Both the position numbers and the translations under genes were made by a program. DNA of 21,033 nucleotides. Source: a virus. The DNA is taken from positions 1-21,033 of the IMG/VR virus record IMGVR_UViG_3300023297_000111; one strand, written 5' to 3'. Below the pieces are notes generated by a model. It saw nothing but the letters and a program-made list of their open reading frames with translations. It searched no databases and had not been told where the DNA came from. Shown here one piece after another: positions 1-7,789 of this stretch. The stretch's first letter is position 1. Each line of letters opens with the position of its first letter.

Positions 1-55
1 AGGTCGCACCTGCTGCAATTGTTGCCGATATTTTGTACTTTGTTATTTTTGACAT
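1..55 (-). CDS. Partial gene start, unknown, cut by left edge
   Basis: Only the first 18 codons are inside the window. The protein begins MSKITKYKIS and continues with an alanine-rich stretch. The ATG at 55-53 is preceded on the minus strand by TGGAG with about 9 nt spacing, a fair Shine-Dalgarno site. It lies downstream of the capsid-side genes and after a U-rich tract and a hairpin, so it may belong to a separate unit. A tail or connector gene would be expected here in a head-tail virus, but nothing in these residues shows it. Confidence 0.5.
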   Translation of the reverse strand, partial: MSKITKYKISATIAAGAT

Positions 56-94
56 GTTTGTTTCTCCATTTAGTTGACTTAAGGTCCCTCGACC

Positions 95-114
95 TCTTGT
101 TTCTTAAAACAAGA
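95..114. repeat. Perfect 8-bp hairpin
   Basis: TCTTGTTT and AAACAAGA are perfect inverted arms around a 4-nt loop. On the transcribed (minus) strand the T-rich tract comes before the hairpin, so this is not a bacterial-type intrinsic terminator for the upstream gene. It could be an operator, or a structure in the leader of the partial gene that starts at 55. Confidence 0.5.
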
Positions 115-140
115 AAAATAAATAAAAAAAATAAAAAAAA
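113..140 (-). terminator. U-rich archaeal-type terminator after the 86-aa gene
   Basis: Just after the stop codon at 147 the minus strand reads as a long run of T interrupted by single A residues. Poly-U tracts of this sort, without a needed hairpin, are the usual archaeal termination signal. Similar tracts follow the capsid gene and the coiled-coil gene in this window. Confidence 0.55.
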
Positions 141-146
141 GTTTGT

Positions 147-407
147 TTATTTAACTTCTACGAGATTGTTCCTTTTAGCGATTCTTTGTGATAGTTCCAC
201 TTCTTCTCCAGTCTTCAATGTTATCCATCTGAACTTGTTCCCTTCGATTAATTTAATCTTGATCGCCTTTCCGGGGTTCATGAATTTTAATACTTTGGGT
301 TGCTCAATTGGTTTGTCTACTGGTTTTGGTTCTACCTTAGGCTCTACGGGTTTGACTGTTGCTACTTCAGATTTCTTTGGTGCTTCGATTAATTTGTCTT
401 TCGCCAT
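147..407 (-). CDS. Small Lys/Pro-rich virion-region protein
   Basis: An 86-aa protein of unknown function. Residues 1-38 are rich in Lys, Pro, Val and Glu, with repeated KPVE/EPK-like units, and look unstructured. Residues 40-86 look like a small beta-rich domain (GKAIKIKLIEG, FRWITLKTGEEVEL). Its ATG sits two bases after the stop of the preceding 258-aa gene, so the two are probably translationally coupled. The place just after capsid genes fits a minor head protein or head completion factor, but no family is recognised. The poly-U tract just downstream suggests it ends its unit. Confidence 0.7.
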   Translation of the reverse strand: MAKDKLIEAPKKSEVATVKPVEPKVEPKPVDKPIEQPKVLKFMNPGKAIKIKLIEGNKFRWITLKTGEEVELSQRIAKRNNLVEVK

Positions 408-408
408 T

Positions 409-1185
409 TTATTCGAATAACACTCGAGAGATTTTCTCGTAGTAAACTGTCAACACTCTAGCTCCTGCTCCCAGGTTTTGCATTCCGATGTATGGAATTA
501 AATCCACGTCATTTGTCAAAGCTGTAGTCACTTCTACACATTTATCATTGATGTAACAATGTGCTTTTCGGTCTGAATCTATTTCAATTCTAAATCGATA
601 AACTGTGCTTGCCGCGCATGTCACTCCACTTGCTTTCGCTGTGTCTGTGCCACCAATTGAACTTTCAACTACCCATCCTGCATCCGTATCGTCAGTTGAA
701 TATCTGAAGAATACTTTGTCATCGTCGGTTGCTATTACGGGTGTGTTTGTTAATTTCAAACCTGCCCAGAATAGAATTGTCGCTACTGATGCCGGTGTTT
801 TTATTGCTGCTTCCCAGATTACCTGGTTTTCAGTTCCCCATTTTACTCCCGTCCATGGCGAGTATTCAGAGTCTAGATGTGGCAATAAAATCACTTGATC
901 GTTATCAGCTGCAGTTGTTGTCAAAAGCATAGCCGCGTCCGTTGCCGAATACGTACTACAAGTTGTAACTGCATTTTCTCCCAAAAGTTCGAAGTCTGTA
1001 CTAATTGCTCGAGCTATTTCAGTTGTGTACACTGCATCAATATCTCCGTTAAGACCAACCTTTCGTCCCATCCATTCAAGATAATATCTCTCTGGACTTC
1101 GACTAAAATTTCCCTCAACTTTAACTTTGTCTTTGTACACTCGGTCGCCAGTCATGTTTCCGCTTACTATTCCTTGTCCTACCAT
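409..1185 (-). CDS. Putative virion surface protein with concanavalin-like beta-sandwich
   Basis: A 258-aa protein. The middle and C-terminal parts have the rhythm of a concanavalin/LamG-like jelly roll of the sort seen in phage structural proteins: an early strand with VIWEAAIKT, then FFRYSTDD, WVVESSIGGT, a YRFRIEID strand followed by AHCYINDK, and a closing YIGMQNLGAG and LTVYYEKISR. This order is typical of such folds in tail or decoration proteins. The N-terminal 100 residues are Thr/Ala-rich. It lies 20 bp after a 90-aa gene and directly before the 86-aa gene, in the block downstream of the capsid protein. The fold is inferred from sequence pattern only; a decoration or fibre role is a guess from position. 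Confidence 0.65.
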   Translation of the reverse strand: MVGQGIVSGNMTGDRVYKDKVKVEGNFSRSPERYYLEWMGRKVGLNGDIDAVYTTEIARAISTDFELLGENAVTTCSTYSATDAAMLLTTTAADNDQVILLPHLDSEYSPWTGVKWGTENQVIWEAAIKTPASVATILFWAGLKLTNTPVIATDDDKVFFRYSTDDTDAGWVVESSIGGTDTAKASGVTCAASTVYRFRIEIDSDRKAHCYINDKCVEVTTALTNDVDLIPYIGMQNLGAGARVLTVYYEKISRVLFE

Positions 1186-1205
1186 TTTAATTCAAAAACG
1201 GCAAT

Positions 1206-1478
1206 CTAAAGACGGCCCATTACGTAGATTGTTCTTGCTTCGCTATCAGCTGCTCCTGGAATCAGTAGTCCTGTCGCGTCTGTAATTACTAGGATTGGTT
1301 CCCAGTCGTCAGTTGCTCCATAACTTGAAGCGCATACTATCTTTGAGATATCCACAAGTGAACTGATGTCAATCGTATCTGCGTCATCAGCTGTTGCTGG
1401 TGTTACTATCTTGTAAACATTAAACCCAACTTGTGGGTCGTTTGTTACCGTACAATCATCTATATCTATTGCTGCTAT
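1206..1478 (-). CDS. 90-aa virion-region protein with apparent AUA start
   Basis: An open frame of 90 codons with no ATG, GTG or TTG at a sensible place. Its stop is TAG at 1208-1206, and an in-frame TAA lies only a few codons upstream of the start. A strong Shine-Dalgarno site (AGGAGG, 1492-1487) is 8 nt from an ATA codon at 1478-1476, so initiation appears to be at AUA. The protein then reads AAIDIDDCTVTNDP with later segments YKIVTPATADDADTID, GATDDWEPILVIT and RTIYVMGRL, which look like a folded Asp/Thr-rich beta protein. The product is unknown; a head decoration or head-completion role is inferred from its place between the capsid and lectin-like genes. A sequencing error turning ATG into ATA is the alternative. 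Confidence 0.75.
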   Translation of the reverse strand: MAAIDIDDCTVTNDPQVGFNVYKIVTPATADDADTIDISSLVDISKIVCASSYGATDDWEPILVITDATGLLIPGAADSEARTIYVMGRL

Positions 1479-1486
1479 TTTTTTTA

Positions 1487-1492
1487 CCTCCT
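1487..1492 (-). promoter_or_regulatory. Ribosome binding site that fixes an AUA start
   Basis: CCTCCT on the plus strand is a perfect AGGAGG on the minus strand. The 8-nt A-rich spacer leads to ATA GCA GCA. No ATG, GTG or TTG is in range in this frame, so this site decides the start. Confidence 0.7.
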
Positions 1493-1537
1493 GTGTGATT
1501 TAGTTGGGATGCCTGTTCTGGCACTGTCGTATGTTTT

Positions 1538-1556
1538 TTTTCTCCGACCGAGAAAA
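1538..1556. repeat. 7-bp hairpin between capsid gene and 90-aa gene
   Basis: TTTTCTC and GAGAAAA are inverted around the loop CGACC. It follows the T-rich tract behind the capsid gene. It may stabilise mRNA ends or be part of the leader of the 90-aa gene. Confidence 0.4.
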
Positions 1557-1558
1557 TT

Positions 1559-1588
1559 CAAATAAAAAAATAAAAATAAAATTGTTAT
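1559..1588 (-). terminator. U-rich tract after the major capsid gene
   Basis: After the capsid stop codon the minus strand runs TTTTATTTTTATTTTTTATTT, close to a pure T/A tract. This matches archaeal U-rich termination and would end or attenuate the protease-capsid unit, a common way to set high capsid levels relative to downstream genes. Confidence 0.5.
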
Positions 1589-2689
1589 TTATAATATATT
1601 GTCAATAAACGCGTTGAACTTTGGATTTTTCATCACTAGACATTGGTACTGCTTTAGATAGAACTTATCCGAATCGTTAGTTTTACCTAGCGCTTCGTAT
1701 GTTGTATCCTGCAAAACCCTCATCTCGATGTAATCTGTATCAAGGAAGTAAATCTGTTTAGCACCTGAAGTATTGCTCAAATATTGAGAATAAATCATTG
1801 GTATTGGACCAGCAATTGTCATTACTGATATAGCAGCTGGTACACCAAATGGTAAGATACCATTAGGAACATCGCTTGGAGAATATCGGTATGTATCCAA
1901 CATAATCTTTCGCACGTCCTGTAGTGCTGCGCTAGAAGCGATTGCTAACTTAGGGTTACCCGAGTCATCAATAGCGTATCTAACCGCTGTTTCAATATCA
2001 TTGTATGTTAATGCTGCGCCGTCCAAATCAAGCTGATTTGTTGTACTCTGTAACTTTACGATACCTGAGAATTCAGTTGCGTCTGTGGATGCGTCACCAT
2101 TAACGATTAAACTTTCTTCCAATTCCTTTAGTGCTCTTGCCGCTGTTAAGACTCTTAATTGCATAGCGTTAGAGGCTGCAACGTTTCCGAATGCACTACC
2201 GCCTAACCCTGAACCAGTTCCCTGAAAGCCTTCAAGAACGAACGCAGGTTGCGCTGCTCGTGCAGGTCCAGTAACTCGACCAACTGAATAAAGGAATTTG
2301 ATTGGCGTAGAGTACCTATCGATTGTATCGTTAGCTTCTCCAAATGCACCATCTTCTAGTGCTGTAAACGCAGCACCTTTTTCAGTTATCTCGTTCCAGT
2401 CAGCGTACATTCCCAAGTTTGTCACTCGAGGAATTAGCTCAACTAATGGTGTTCTCTTCCTCGTCTGATCAATCAGCAAAGGAGATAAATAGACTGGAAT
2501 CATTGCATATCCTGCAGTTCCAGTTCCACCCTGAGTTGTAGTAGTTGCTTTCATGCCGGCCTCTGGCCTCATGTCCACACCACTTACTGGGTCCCAATAC
2601 ATGGTTTTGCTCTTAAGGTTTGCGAACGATTGGAAGTAGGCGTCTTGAAAATCAAGGCCATCTGTACTTCCTGTGAATGCTTGTCCCAT
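1589..2689 (-). CDS. HK97-fold major capsid protein
   Basis: A 366-aa protein that would form the icosahedral shell. Length and layout fit HK97-type capsid proteins: an N-terminal region (1-60), then PVYLSPLLIDQTRKRTPLVELIPRV, the usual N-arm/E-loop entry in which sample-like proteins have several Pro and a charged helix, a Gly/Ala-rich segment near 150-175, a long helix with RVLTAARALKELEES around 180-195 and FSGIVKLQ, and a C-terminal P/A-domain ending in YQCLVMKNPKFNAFI. It directly follows the protease-scaffold gene (1 bp apart), the standard head-gene order. No Shine-Dalgarno site is evident, so it probably depends on coupling to the protease gene. The downstream U-rich tract supports it as the end of a strongly expressed unit. 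Confidence 0.85.
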   Translation of the reverse strand: MGQAFTGSTDGLDFQDAYFQSFANLKSKTMYWDPVSGVDMRPEAGMKATTTTQGGTGTAGYAMIPVYLSPLLIDQTRKRTPLVELIPRVTNLGMYADWNEITEKGAAFTALEDGAFGEANDTIDRYSTPIKFLYSVGRVTGPARAAQPAFVLEGFQGTGSGLGGSAFGNVAASNAMQLRVLTAARALKELEESLIVNGDASTDATEFSGIVKLQSTTNQLDLDGAALTYNDIETAVRYAIDDSGNPKLAIASSAALQDVRKIMLDTYRYSPSDVPNGILPFGVPAAISVMTIAGPIPMIYSQYLSNTSGAKQIYFLDTDYIEMRVLQDTTYEALGKTNDSDKFYLKQYQCLVMKNPKFNAFIDNIL

Positions 2690-2690
2690 T

Positions 2691-3707
2691 TTAGCAAAGG
2701 TCTAAAGGATCAACAGATTTTAAATCAGCTTCAGCTGCTTTCTTATCTGGTTCATTCTCATTGTTGTTCAAGGACTTATGTACGGGTTGTTTTAAAGCAT
2801 CTGTAATCTTAGCAATGTTCTCTTTCATTTCTGATTGAGCTTCCTTCATAGAAACATTATCTTTCACAACAGCGTCGTACTTTTCGTTCATAGACTTCAA
2901 TTCGTTTGAAATAGATTTAAGCATCTCAATTGATTTACCTTCAACGTCATTCGAACCTTCGCCTTCTCCAGCATCGCTGCCTTCGTCGGTTTCAGTTTCT
3001 TTGTCGTTTTCGTCATCTGTCATCTTAGAATTTTTTGTGTGTAATTTAGTTATATCTTCCGATTTAACGGTTGAATGTGATTTGCTCTTAACTTCGAGTT
3101 GTCCTTCTACGCTTGGATCTAGTGATTTTCTTTTCTTATATTCTTCTAGTGCATCCATTGATTTCGTGAATACTTCTGCCATTTGGGCCCGTGTGTTACA
3201 TGGGTTTCCTGTCATTGCTACATTTAATAGAGTAACATCATTAAGCATTCGAATTGATTTCCCTTCTCTTTGATCGTACGAGATGTCGGTTGGTAGAAAT
3301 GCCACCGAGAAAGCATCTAAATATTTTTCTATTAGATTTCCTTTGATTGATTTATAGTTTGGATTGTACCTATTGATCTCACACTTGACGCTTGTTGAGT
3401 ATCTTCCTTTGCCTAAATCTTTAATGGTTGCATCGATTATCTTTCCTGCAGGGATCCTTGTTTTGTTAATTTCTTTTTCCTCATGAGTATCTCCCTTAAA
3501 CGCTTCGTGTTCTAAATCTAATTTCATATTTCTTTCTAGAATTTGTTTCTGCATAGACTTTTGACAATCCTTTGTCATAATATCGTTTACGAAGTCTATA
3601 TCGTTTGTGGAAATATCTCCCTCAACATACAGGTGCTCCTCTCCCTTCAGGTTAACTATATTTACGTTGAGGGGAGTAGTGAATGTGAAGCTTGCTTCTT
3701 GATCCAT
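2691..3707 (-). CDS. Prohead maturation protease fused to scaffold
   Basis: A 338-aa protein. Residues 1-185 resemble the HK97 prohead protease family (peptidase S78): LDLEHEAF supplies the catalytic His near 67 and DAFSVAFLP the nucleophile Ser near 134, followed by the LLNVAMTGNPCN segment typical of the family's end. Residues 229-338 are acidic and then helical (SIEMLKSISNELKSMNEKYDAV region), as expected of a scaffolding or delta domain. It would direct procapsid assembly and then cleave scaffold and capsid N-termini. It is followed by the capsid gene after 1 bp. A TATA box centred about 25 nt from the ATG suggests a leaderless mRNA. An internal ATG at residue 229 (3023-3021) could start a free scaffold but has no clear ribosome site. 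Confidence 0.85.
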   Translation of the reverse strand: MDQEASFTFTTPLNVNIVNLKGEEHLYVEGDISTNDIDFVNDIMTKDCQKSMQKQILERNMKLDLEHEAFKGDTHEEKEINKTRIPAGKIIDATIKDLGKGRYSTSVKCEINRYNPNYKSIKGNLIEKYLDAFSVAFLPTDISYDQREGKSIRMLNDVTLLNVAMTGNPCNTRAQMAEVFTKSMDALEEYKKRKSLDPSVEGQLEVKSKSHSTVKSEDITKLHTKNSKMTDDENDKETETDEGSDAGEGEGSNDVEGKSIEMLKSISNELKSMNEKYDAVVKDNVSMKEAQSEMKENIAKITDALKQPVHKSLNNNENEPDKKAAEADLKSVDPLDLC

Positions 3708-3728
3708 AATCAGTCTAACTCTTTTTTT

Positions 3729-3745
3729 ATTATAAATCTACTTTC
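3729..3745 (-). promoter_or_regulatory. Archaeal promoter for protease-capsid unit
   Basis: Minus strand: GAAAG (BRE-like, 3745-3741), then TTTATAAT at 3736-3729. The box centre is about 25 nt from the ATG at 3707, the spacing expected between an archaeal TATA box and its transcription start, so the transcript is probably leaderless. Confidence 0.65.
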
Positions 3746-3769
3746 AAAATTTTAGAAGTATTATTCTGT

Positions 3770-4264
3770 CTATTTACGTAATGCCTTACTTATTTTTTCT
3801 CTTGTTTTCTTAGAATGTTTAAATCCAGTCTTTAAATCGGTATTTGTTCTAGCTTCTAATCCTAGTTTTTTAAATCTATCATATATTGCTGATTTTGATT
3901 TAAAACCAAAAAAGTCTGCTATTTTTTTATAATCCCACTTCTTTTCATAATATAAATTTTTCATTAATTCCAAATCAATTTCTATTTTATTAGCCCCGGG
4001 TATTCCATGAAGTTTCAAATGTGCCTTCTGTGTCATTAACATAAGATTTTCTATTCTGTTGTCTGAAGGATTGTTGTTTAAATGATGCAATATTAAGCCT
4101 TTTTGTATTTTTCCAAATTTCTTCTCCCACAAGTATCTATGTTCTAAATATTTTTTACCTTTAATCTCTATGCACCTATAACCATCTTTATTGATAGTTC
4201 CACCCTTATAATTATGTGGTCGTTTTCCATACATTATATTTTCTTTTCCGGGTTTGAATTTCAT
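3770..4264 (-). CDS. Free-standing HNH homing endonuclease
   Basis: A 164-aa protein with the HNH fold used by homing endonucleases. The core runs from LEHRYLWE through GLILHHLNNNPSDNRIENL to KAHLKLHG, giving the paired His and the Asn of the HNH motif. After it come a helix-turn-helix-like DYKKIADFFGFKS and a C-terminal Lys-rich GFKHSKKTREKISKALR of NUMOD3 type, which usually contacts DNA. It is inserted between the portal-MuF and protease genes, likely as a mobile gene. I chose the ATG at 4264 because a TTTTAAAA box is centred about 26 nt upstream; an ATG three codons further up would be only 17 nt from it. Confidence 0.8.
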   Translation of the reverse strand: MKFKPGKENIMYGKRPHNYKGGTINKDGYRCIEIKGKKYLEHRYLWEKKFGKIQKGLILHHLNNNPSDNRIENLMLMTQKAHLKLHGIPGANKIEIDLELMKNLYYEKKWDYKKIADFFGFKSKSAIYDRFKKLGLEARTNTDLKTGFKHSKKTREKISKALRK

Positions 4265-4286
4265 AAACAACATAAGAAATCTATCC

Positions 4287-4301
4287 TTTTAAAAGTTTCT
4301 G
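4287..4301 (-). promoter_or_regulatory. TATA box of the HNH gene
   Basis: Minus strand reads AGAAAC then TTTTAAAAGG, with the box centred about 26 nt from the ATG at 4264. The same AGAAACTTTTA string occurs before the HNH gene nested in the first terminase intein, which suggests these endonuclease genes move with their own promoter. Confidence 0.55.
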
Positions 4302-4304
4302 TTC

Positions 4305-7300
4305 TTATTCAGAACTGATACTATCTTCTTCTTTTTCTAAAAACAGCAAAACAGAACGGCATCTGGGATGTGAGGGAGGACTTTGTCCAGACCAATCCTT
4401 ATAATGAAAGTCTTCGTCTAGTCCGACTATCTGACCATCTAAATGCTTACAAATATCTGAGGTTCTGTCATCATGTGCGCTCAACCATTGTTTTTTCATA
4501 TCCAATCCAGAACCCTTCATTGCTAGTAGTTTTCCTTGATTTTCTGCTCTTCCGACTTCTGTTATAGCTATAATTTCGGCCCGATTATCTCCTACGTTGA
4601 ATACTTTTGTCACTCTTGCTTTTAGCTTTGTTACCCCTTCCCCGTTGATTATTCCTCTGCCTAATTCGGCTTTTAGGTTGTTTGCTATTTCTTCTGTCAT
4701 TCCCTTTACATTATCGAACGTGTGGTCTTGTAAAAACTGAACTGCATTGTTATTCATTGGGATATTCTTGTCTATTTGCTTCTCTGAGGTGTCCCATCCA
4801 AATTGAAAGTTTACTTTGATGACTTCGTCTACTACCTTTCTAAATGTGAAAATCTCAAATATCTTCTTAATGATTCTTGGCAAATCGTCTATTCCCTTAA
4901 TCTGTAGTAATTGTTCAGGCTTGCCTTGTTCTTCTAGTAATTCGAACACCTTCTTTTTATTGACCTTTAGGAGGTCTGTGATGTTCTTCTTTAGCTTCTT
5001 CTCGGATGGACTTAGTTCTTCTCCTGGTCCTAGTGTGTTTGGTGAGTCTGAGGTTGATGCCTTCTTGACATCCTTTGGCTTATCTCCTTTAGCCGGCTTG
5101 CCTGTCATCTTGTCACGATTGTTTGCGCTATCCCTATTGATTTTGTCTGCGTCCTGTTGTCGGGGATCCCCTACGTTTATGTTCGTTCCCTGATTTGGAC
5201 TTCTCTCTCCAACATTCTTGTCACCCCATTCTACATCATCTAATCCTTCTGCGTTACGCACTTCGTTGATTGTCTTAAGGTCTGATTCGGTCTGCAACTT
5301 GTATAATCCCCACTTCTTTGTTTCTTCGTCTATGTCAAATATCTTGTATTTGTATCTTACACCTTCAACTCCAAACTCCGGGATGATTTCCGTGTTGACG
5401 TGGTATTCGATTAATCTTAGTAAAGGGTAGATGATTCGTTTCTTTGCTACGCTTGTCTGTACGATTTGGTTTGCGGATCCTTTTGCATCTTCTGTGTTAT
5501 AATGAATACCTACCTTTCCATTTCTACAAGTAATGAATGGTCTGTTTCTTACGCTTGGACACCACATTGTTCCAGTATATTTTTCATTAAATCTTTGAGT
5601 AGATATAACAACTCTTGGTTCTTTTTGCGAAATATTAACATTAAGTTCATAGGTTTTATTCCATTTTGGGTTATCAAATTCTCTTTCGTAAATAGAAGCC
5701 TTATATCCTAATTTTAAACATATTTCAAACACATCCTCAATTAATCTCTTACTACTGGATGAATAATTAAATGAATCTTCCCCTTCCCTTCTTGAACCAT
5801 CTCCAGATACCAAGGCATCTAATAATATTCTTAATTGTGGCTTTGGTAAATTCTTTATTTCTTGTGGAATATGCTTTTCTAAGCTTCCACCAAATCTACT
5901 CAAATAAAGGGCTAGAGATTTATTATTAAGTGTCCAGCAAACCTTTTCTCTTCTGAATCCCATTTTTTCAGCTAATGGTTTCATAATTTTAATACCCTCT
6001 GGTTTTACTTGTGCTATTTTAACATGAAATTGTTTTCTTTCTCTCATCTTCTTTAATACAGAACCTTCAGACAAATAATAACCTAAAAATTCACACCATT
6101 CATCTATATTAAAAGTTGTTTGTTGATATCTTCCCTTATCTTTATTGTTTTCATATTCTACTAAGGGTATGTTGATTTCATCTAAATATTCCCCTTCCCA
6201 CCCCAGTCCTCCTTGTAGAAATTTAACCGTATCCACATCTATTTCATTCGAGGGACTACATTTATATTCTTCTTTTTTAGGAGTCCTATAATACATTCTG
6301 TGATTATCGCTAACTAGAACATCTACACAATTATTTTTATAAAAATGAAAGTTTCTATCTTTAACGTCAAATGTATGAATTTTATCTGGTTTTATATATT
6401 CTATTTCTTTTTGATTTATTATGGTGGCAATTTTATCATCTTCTTTAATTTCCCAATAATATTTGAGTCCGTTGTCTGTTAAAACCTGTGTATCATCTGA
6501 ATAACAAAATCCTAGTTCTGTGGCTGTAATCCCGAAGGCTCCCCACACTAGCTTTGACCACCACTTCTGGCTTTCGATAAGTTCTAGCTCCTGGTTTGTG
6601 AATCCTAATCTCTCGAACTTTGGCATCTTGTTAACCATTGGGAGTTTGTGATTCGCTCTCTTCCAGTTACCCAGATCGTCCTGCACCTTTTGCTGCTGAA
6701 TCCACTGTTGTCCGAACGCTGTCAAATCCTCACTACTCATCCCTTCTAATCCCAAGACTCCTGGAGGGATTGAGTTGTCGTTGAAATATTCGAGTTGACT
6801 CTCCACTGCGTAGATTAATGTCTGAACCGTCTTTGCCAAAACTTCCATACTGCTTCGGCCATATAAATTGTCGGTCCTAACTTTCTTCTCAAACCACACT
6901 ACCTCTCGCCTTCCGAATGGGATTGGTCTGGCGCCTGTGTTGAATCCGTATTGGAAGTACGCGCCCTCTTCATGCGCATCCTCAGCCGTCATCTCTGCTT
7001 GGATTGCCGGATATTCCATTGTTTGGGTTTGCTCTTCTCCTTCCCCAAGAATGTTCTTCATTAAAATTAAGTCTGCCCTAGTCGTGTAAAATCCATAAGG
7101 ATCGGGATTCTTTGTGAATGCCATTCCATCCCTTGCGCAAATCTCAACCATCTCTCCAAACATGTTAAAAATCTTCACCATGACTCCGGAGTTAAGTTCT
7201 AGTAAATCTGGCAACATCATTCTCACAATCATTTCCCATGACTCTTTGTTTGTGTTTGGGTTCTCGAAGAAGTCCTGCAATCTCTCAACATCTGCATCCT

Positions 7301-7688
7301 TTCCTGGTACTTCGTTTCCTGCTCGGTCCTCTGCTACGATTTCATATTGAATCGAACACACCTCATCGATGATTGCTGTCACACACATATCCACATAAAT
7401 TGAGGCTGCTAGTTGTCTGTAATAATTAAGGTCTTTATATCTTGGATATCCGAATGGTGCTCGGTAGAAAAAGTTTGGAATGTATGCTTTGGGTTGGCCG
7501 TCTCTCGTCTCTTCGTAAACGGTCACTGCATTGCTTCTAGTTGGTTTTGGGTTGCCGGTTGCTTTGTTGTATGGTCCTATTGATTGTCTTGTGTGCTGAT
7601 TTGCTTGCTGGCCGAATGGTTGTAGAACTGATTTACTACCCGTTTCCCAAGGGCAGTTTGAAAATATTGAGGCTGATTTTCTTTCCAT
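4305..7688 (-). CDS. Portal protein fused to MuF-type minor head domain, with intein
   Basis: An 1127-aa precursor; the host protein is about 790 aa after splicing. Residues 1-394 plus about 732-830 form the portal: early YKDLNYYRQLAASIYVDMCV, the ELNSGVMVKIFNMFGEMVEI strand pair, a REVVWFEKKVRTDNLYGRS segment and a long helix with AVESQLEYFND, followed by the late ITATELGF/TEDAKGSANQ joint. The portal is the dodecameric channel at the packaging vertex. A Lys/Pro/Gly linker (about 850-915) leads to a C-terminal domain like Mu gpF/SPP1 gp7: AIAITEVGRAENQG region, WLSAHDDRTSDICKHLDGQ and PPSHPRCRS. Portal-MuF fusions are known in phages. Residues 395-731 are an intein. No Shine-Dalgarno site precedes the ATG at 7688; a TATA box lies about 70 nt upstream. 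Confidence 0.88.
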   Translation of the reverse strand: MERKSASIFSNCPWETGSKSVLQPFGQQANQHTRQSIGPYNKATGNPKPTRSNAVTVYEETRDGQPKAYIPNFFYRAPFGYPRYKDLNYYRQLAASIYVDMCVTAIIDEVCSIQYEIVAEDRAGNEVPGKDADVERLQDFFENPNTNKESWEMIVRMMLPDLLELNSGVMVKIFNMFGEMVEICARDGMAFTKNPDPYGFYTTRADLILMKNILGEGEEQTQTMEYPAIQAEMTAEDAHEEGAYFQYGFNTGARPIPFGRREVVWFEKKVRTDNLYGRSSMEVLAKTVQTLIYAVESQLEYFNDNSIPPGVLGLEGMSSEDLTAFGQQWIQQQKVQDDLGNWKRANHKLPMVNKMPKFERLGFTNQELELIESQKWWSKLVWGAFGITATELGFCYSDDTQVLTDNGLKYYWEIKEDDKIATIINQKEIEYIKPDKIHTFDVKDRNFHFYKNNCVDVLVSDNHRMYYRTPKKEEYKCSPSNEIDVDTVKFLQGGLGWEGEYLDEINIPLVEYENNKDKGRYQQTTFNIDEWCEFLGYYLSEGSVLKKMRERKQFHVKIAQVKPEGIKIMKPLAEKMGFRREKVCWTLNNKSLALYLSRFGGSLEKHIPQEIKNLPKPQLRILLDALVSGDGSRREGEDSFNYSSSSKRLIEDVFEICLKLGYKASIYEREFDNPKWNKTYELNVNISQKEPRVVISTQRFNEKYTGTMWCPSVRNRPFITCRNGKVGIHYNTEDAKGSANQIVQTSVAKKRIIYPLLRLIEYHVNTEIIPEFGVEGVRYKYKIFDIDEETKKWGLYKLQTESDLKTINEVRNAEGLDDVEWGDKNVGERSPNQGTNINVGDPRQQDADKINRDSANNRDKMTGKPAKGDKPKDVKKASTSDSPNTLGPGEELSPSEKKLKKNITDLLKVNKKKVFELLEEQGKPEQLLQIKGIDDLPRIIKKIFEIFTFRKVVDEVIKVNFQFGWDTSEKQIDKNIPMNNNAVQFLQDHTFDNVKGMTEEIANNLKAELGRGIINGEGVTKLKARVTKVFNVGDNRAEIIAITEVGRAENQGKLLAMKGSGLDMKKQWLSAHDDRTSDICKHLDGQIVGLDEDFHYKDWSGQSPPSHPRCRSVLLFLEKEEDSISSE
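5496..6506 (-). mobile_element. Portal intein (337 aa) with in-frame LAGLIDADG endonuclease
   Basis: Residues 395-731 of the portal precursor. The N-splice junction is ELGF|CYSDDTQVLT with Cys1. Block B is LVSDNHRMYY with the conserved His. Two LAGLIDADG helices are visible, FLGYYLSEGS and LLDALVSGDGSR, with the acidic residues in place. The end reads GTMWCPSVRN, then RNGKVGIHYN|TEDA, with terminal Asn and +1 Thr. The penultimate residue is Tyr rather than His, as seen in other phage inteins with a variant block G. Removing it rejoins ITATELGF to TEDAKGS, a continuous portal sequence. Unlike the two terminase inteins, the endonuclease is in the intein frame. Confidence 0.9.
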
Positions 7689-7700
7689 GAATGTGATATT

Positions 7701-7715
7701 AAGGTGGGCAACCTT
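7701..7715. repeat. Small palindrome in the portal leader
   Basis: AAGGT GGGCA ACCTT, 5-bp arms around 5 nt, ending about 12 nt before the portal ATG at 7688. It may fold in the leader mRNA near the start codon, where no Shine-Dalgarno site is seen. Confidence 0.35.
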
Positions 7716-7755
7716 GATGAAGTGCTGGTCTGGATAATAACTCTAATTAAAATAA

Positions 7756-7767
7756 TTTTATAAACCT
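7756..7767 (-). promoter_or_regulatory. TATA box of the portal gene
   Basis: Minus strand GGTTTATAAAATT. Transcription would start near 7735 and leave a leader of about 47 nt before the ATG at 7688. This is the only clear promoter here that would not give a leaderless or near-leaderless mRNA. The roughly 100-bp gap between terminase and portal holds this box and the palindrome and nothing else I can support. Confidence 0.55.
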
Positions 7768-7789
7768 TCTTGCGAAAATCGTTAAGCGT

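Noticed and set aside
95-114. Hairpin as a bacterial intrinsic terminator
   Set aside because: The T-rich run precedes the hairpin on the transcribed strand rather than following it.
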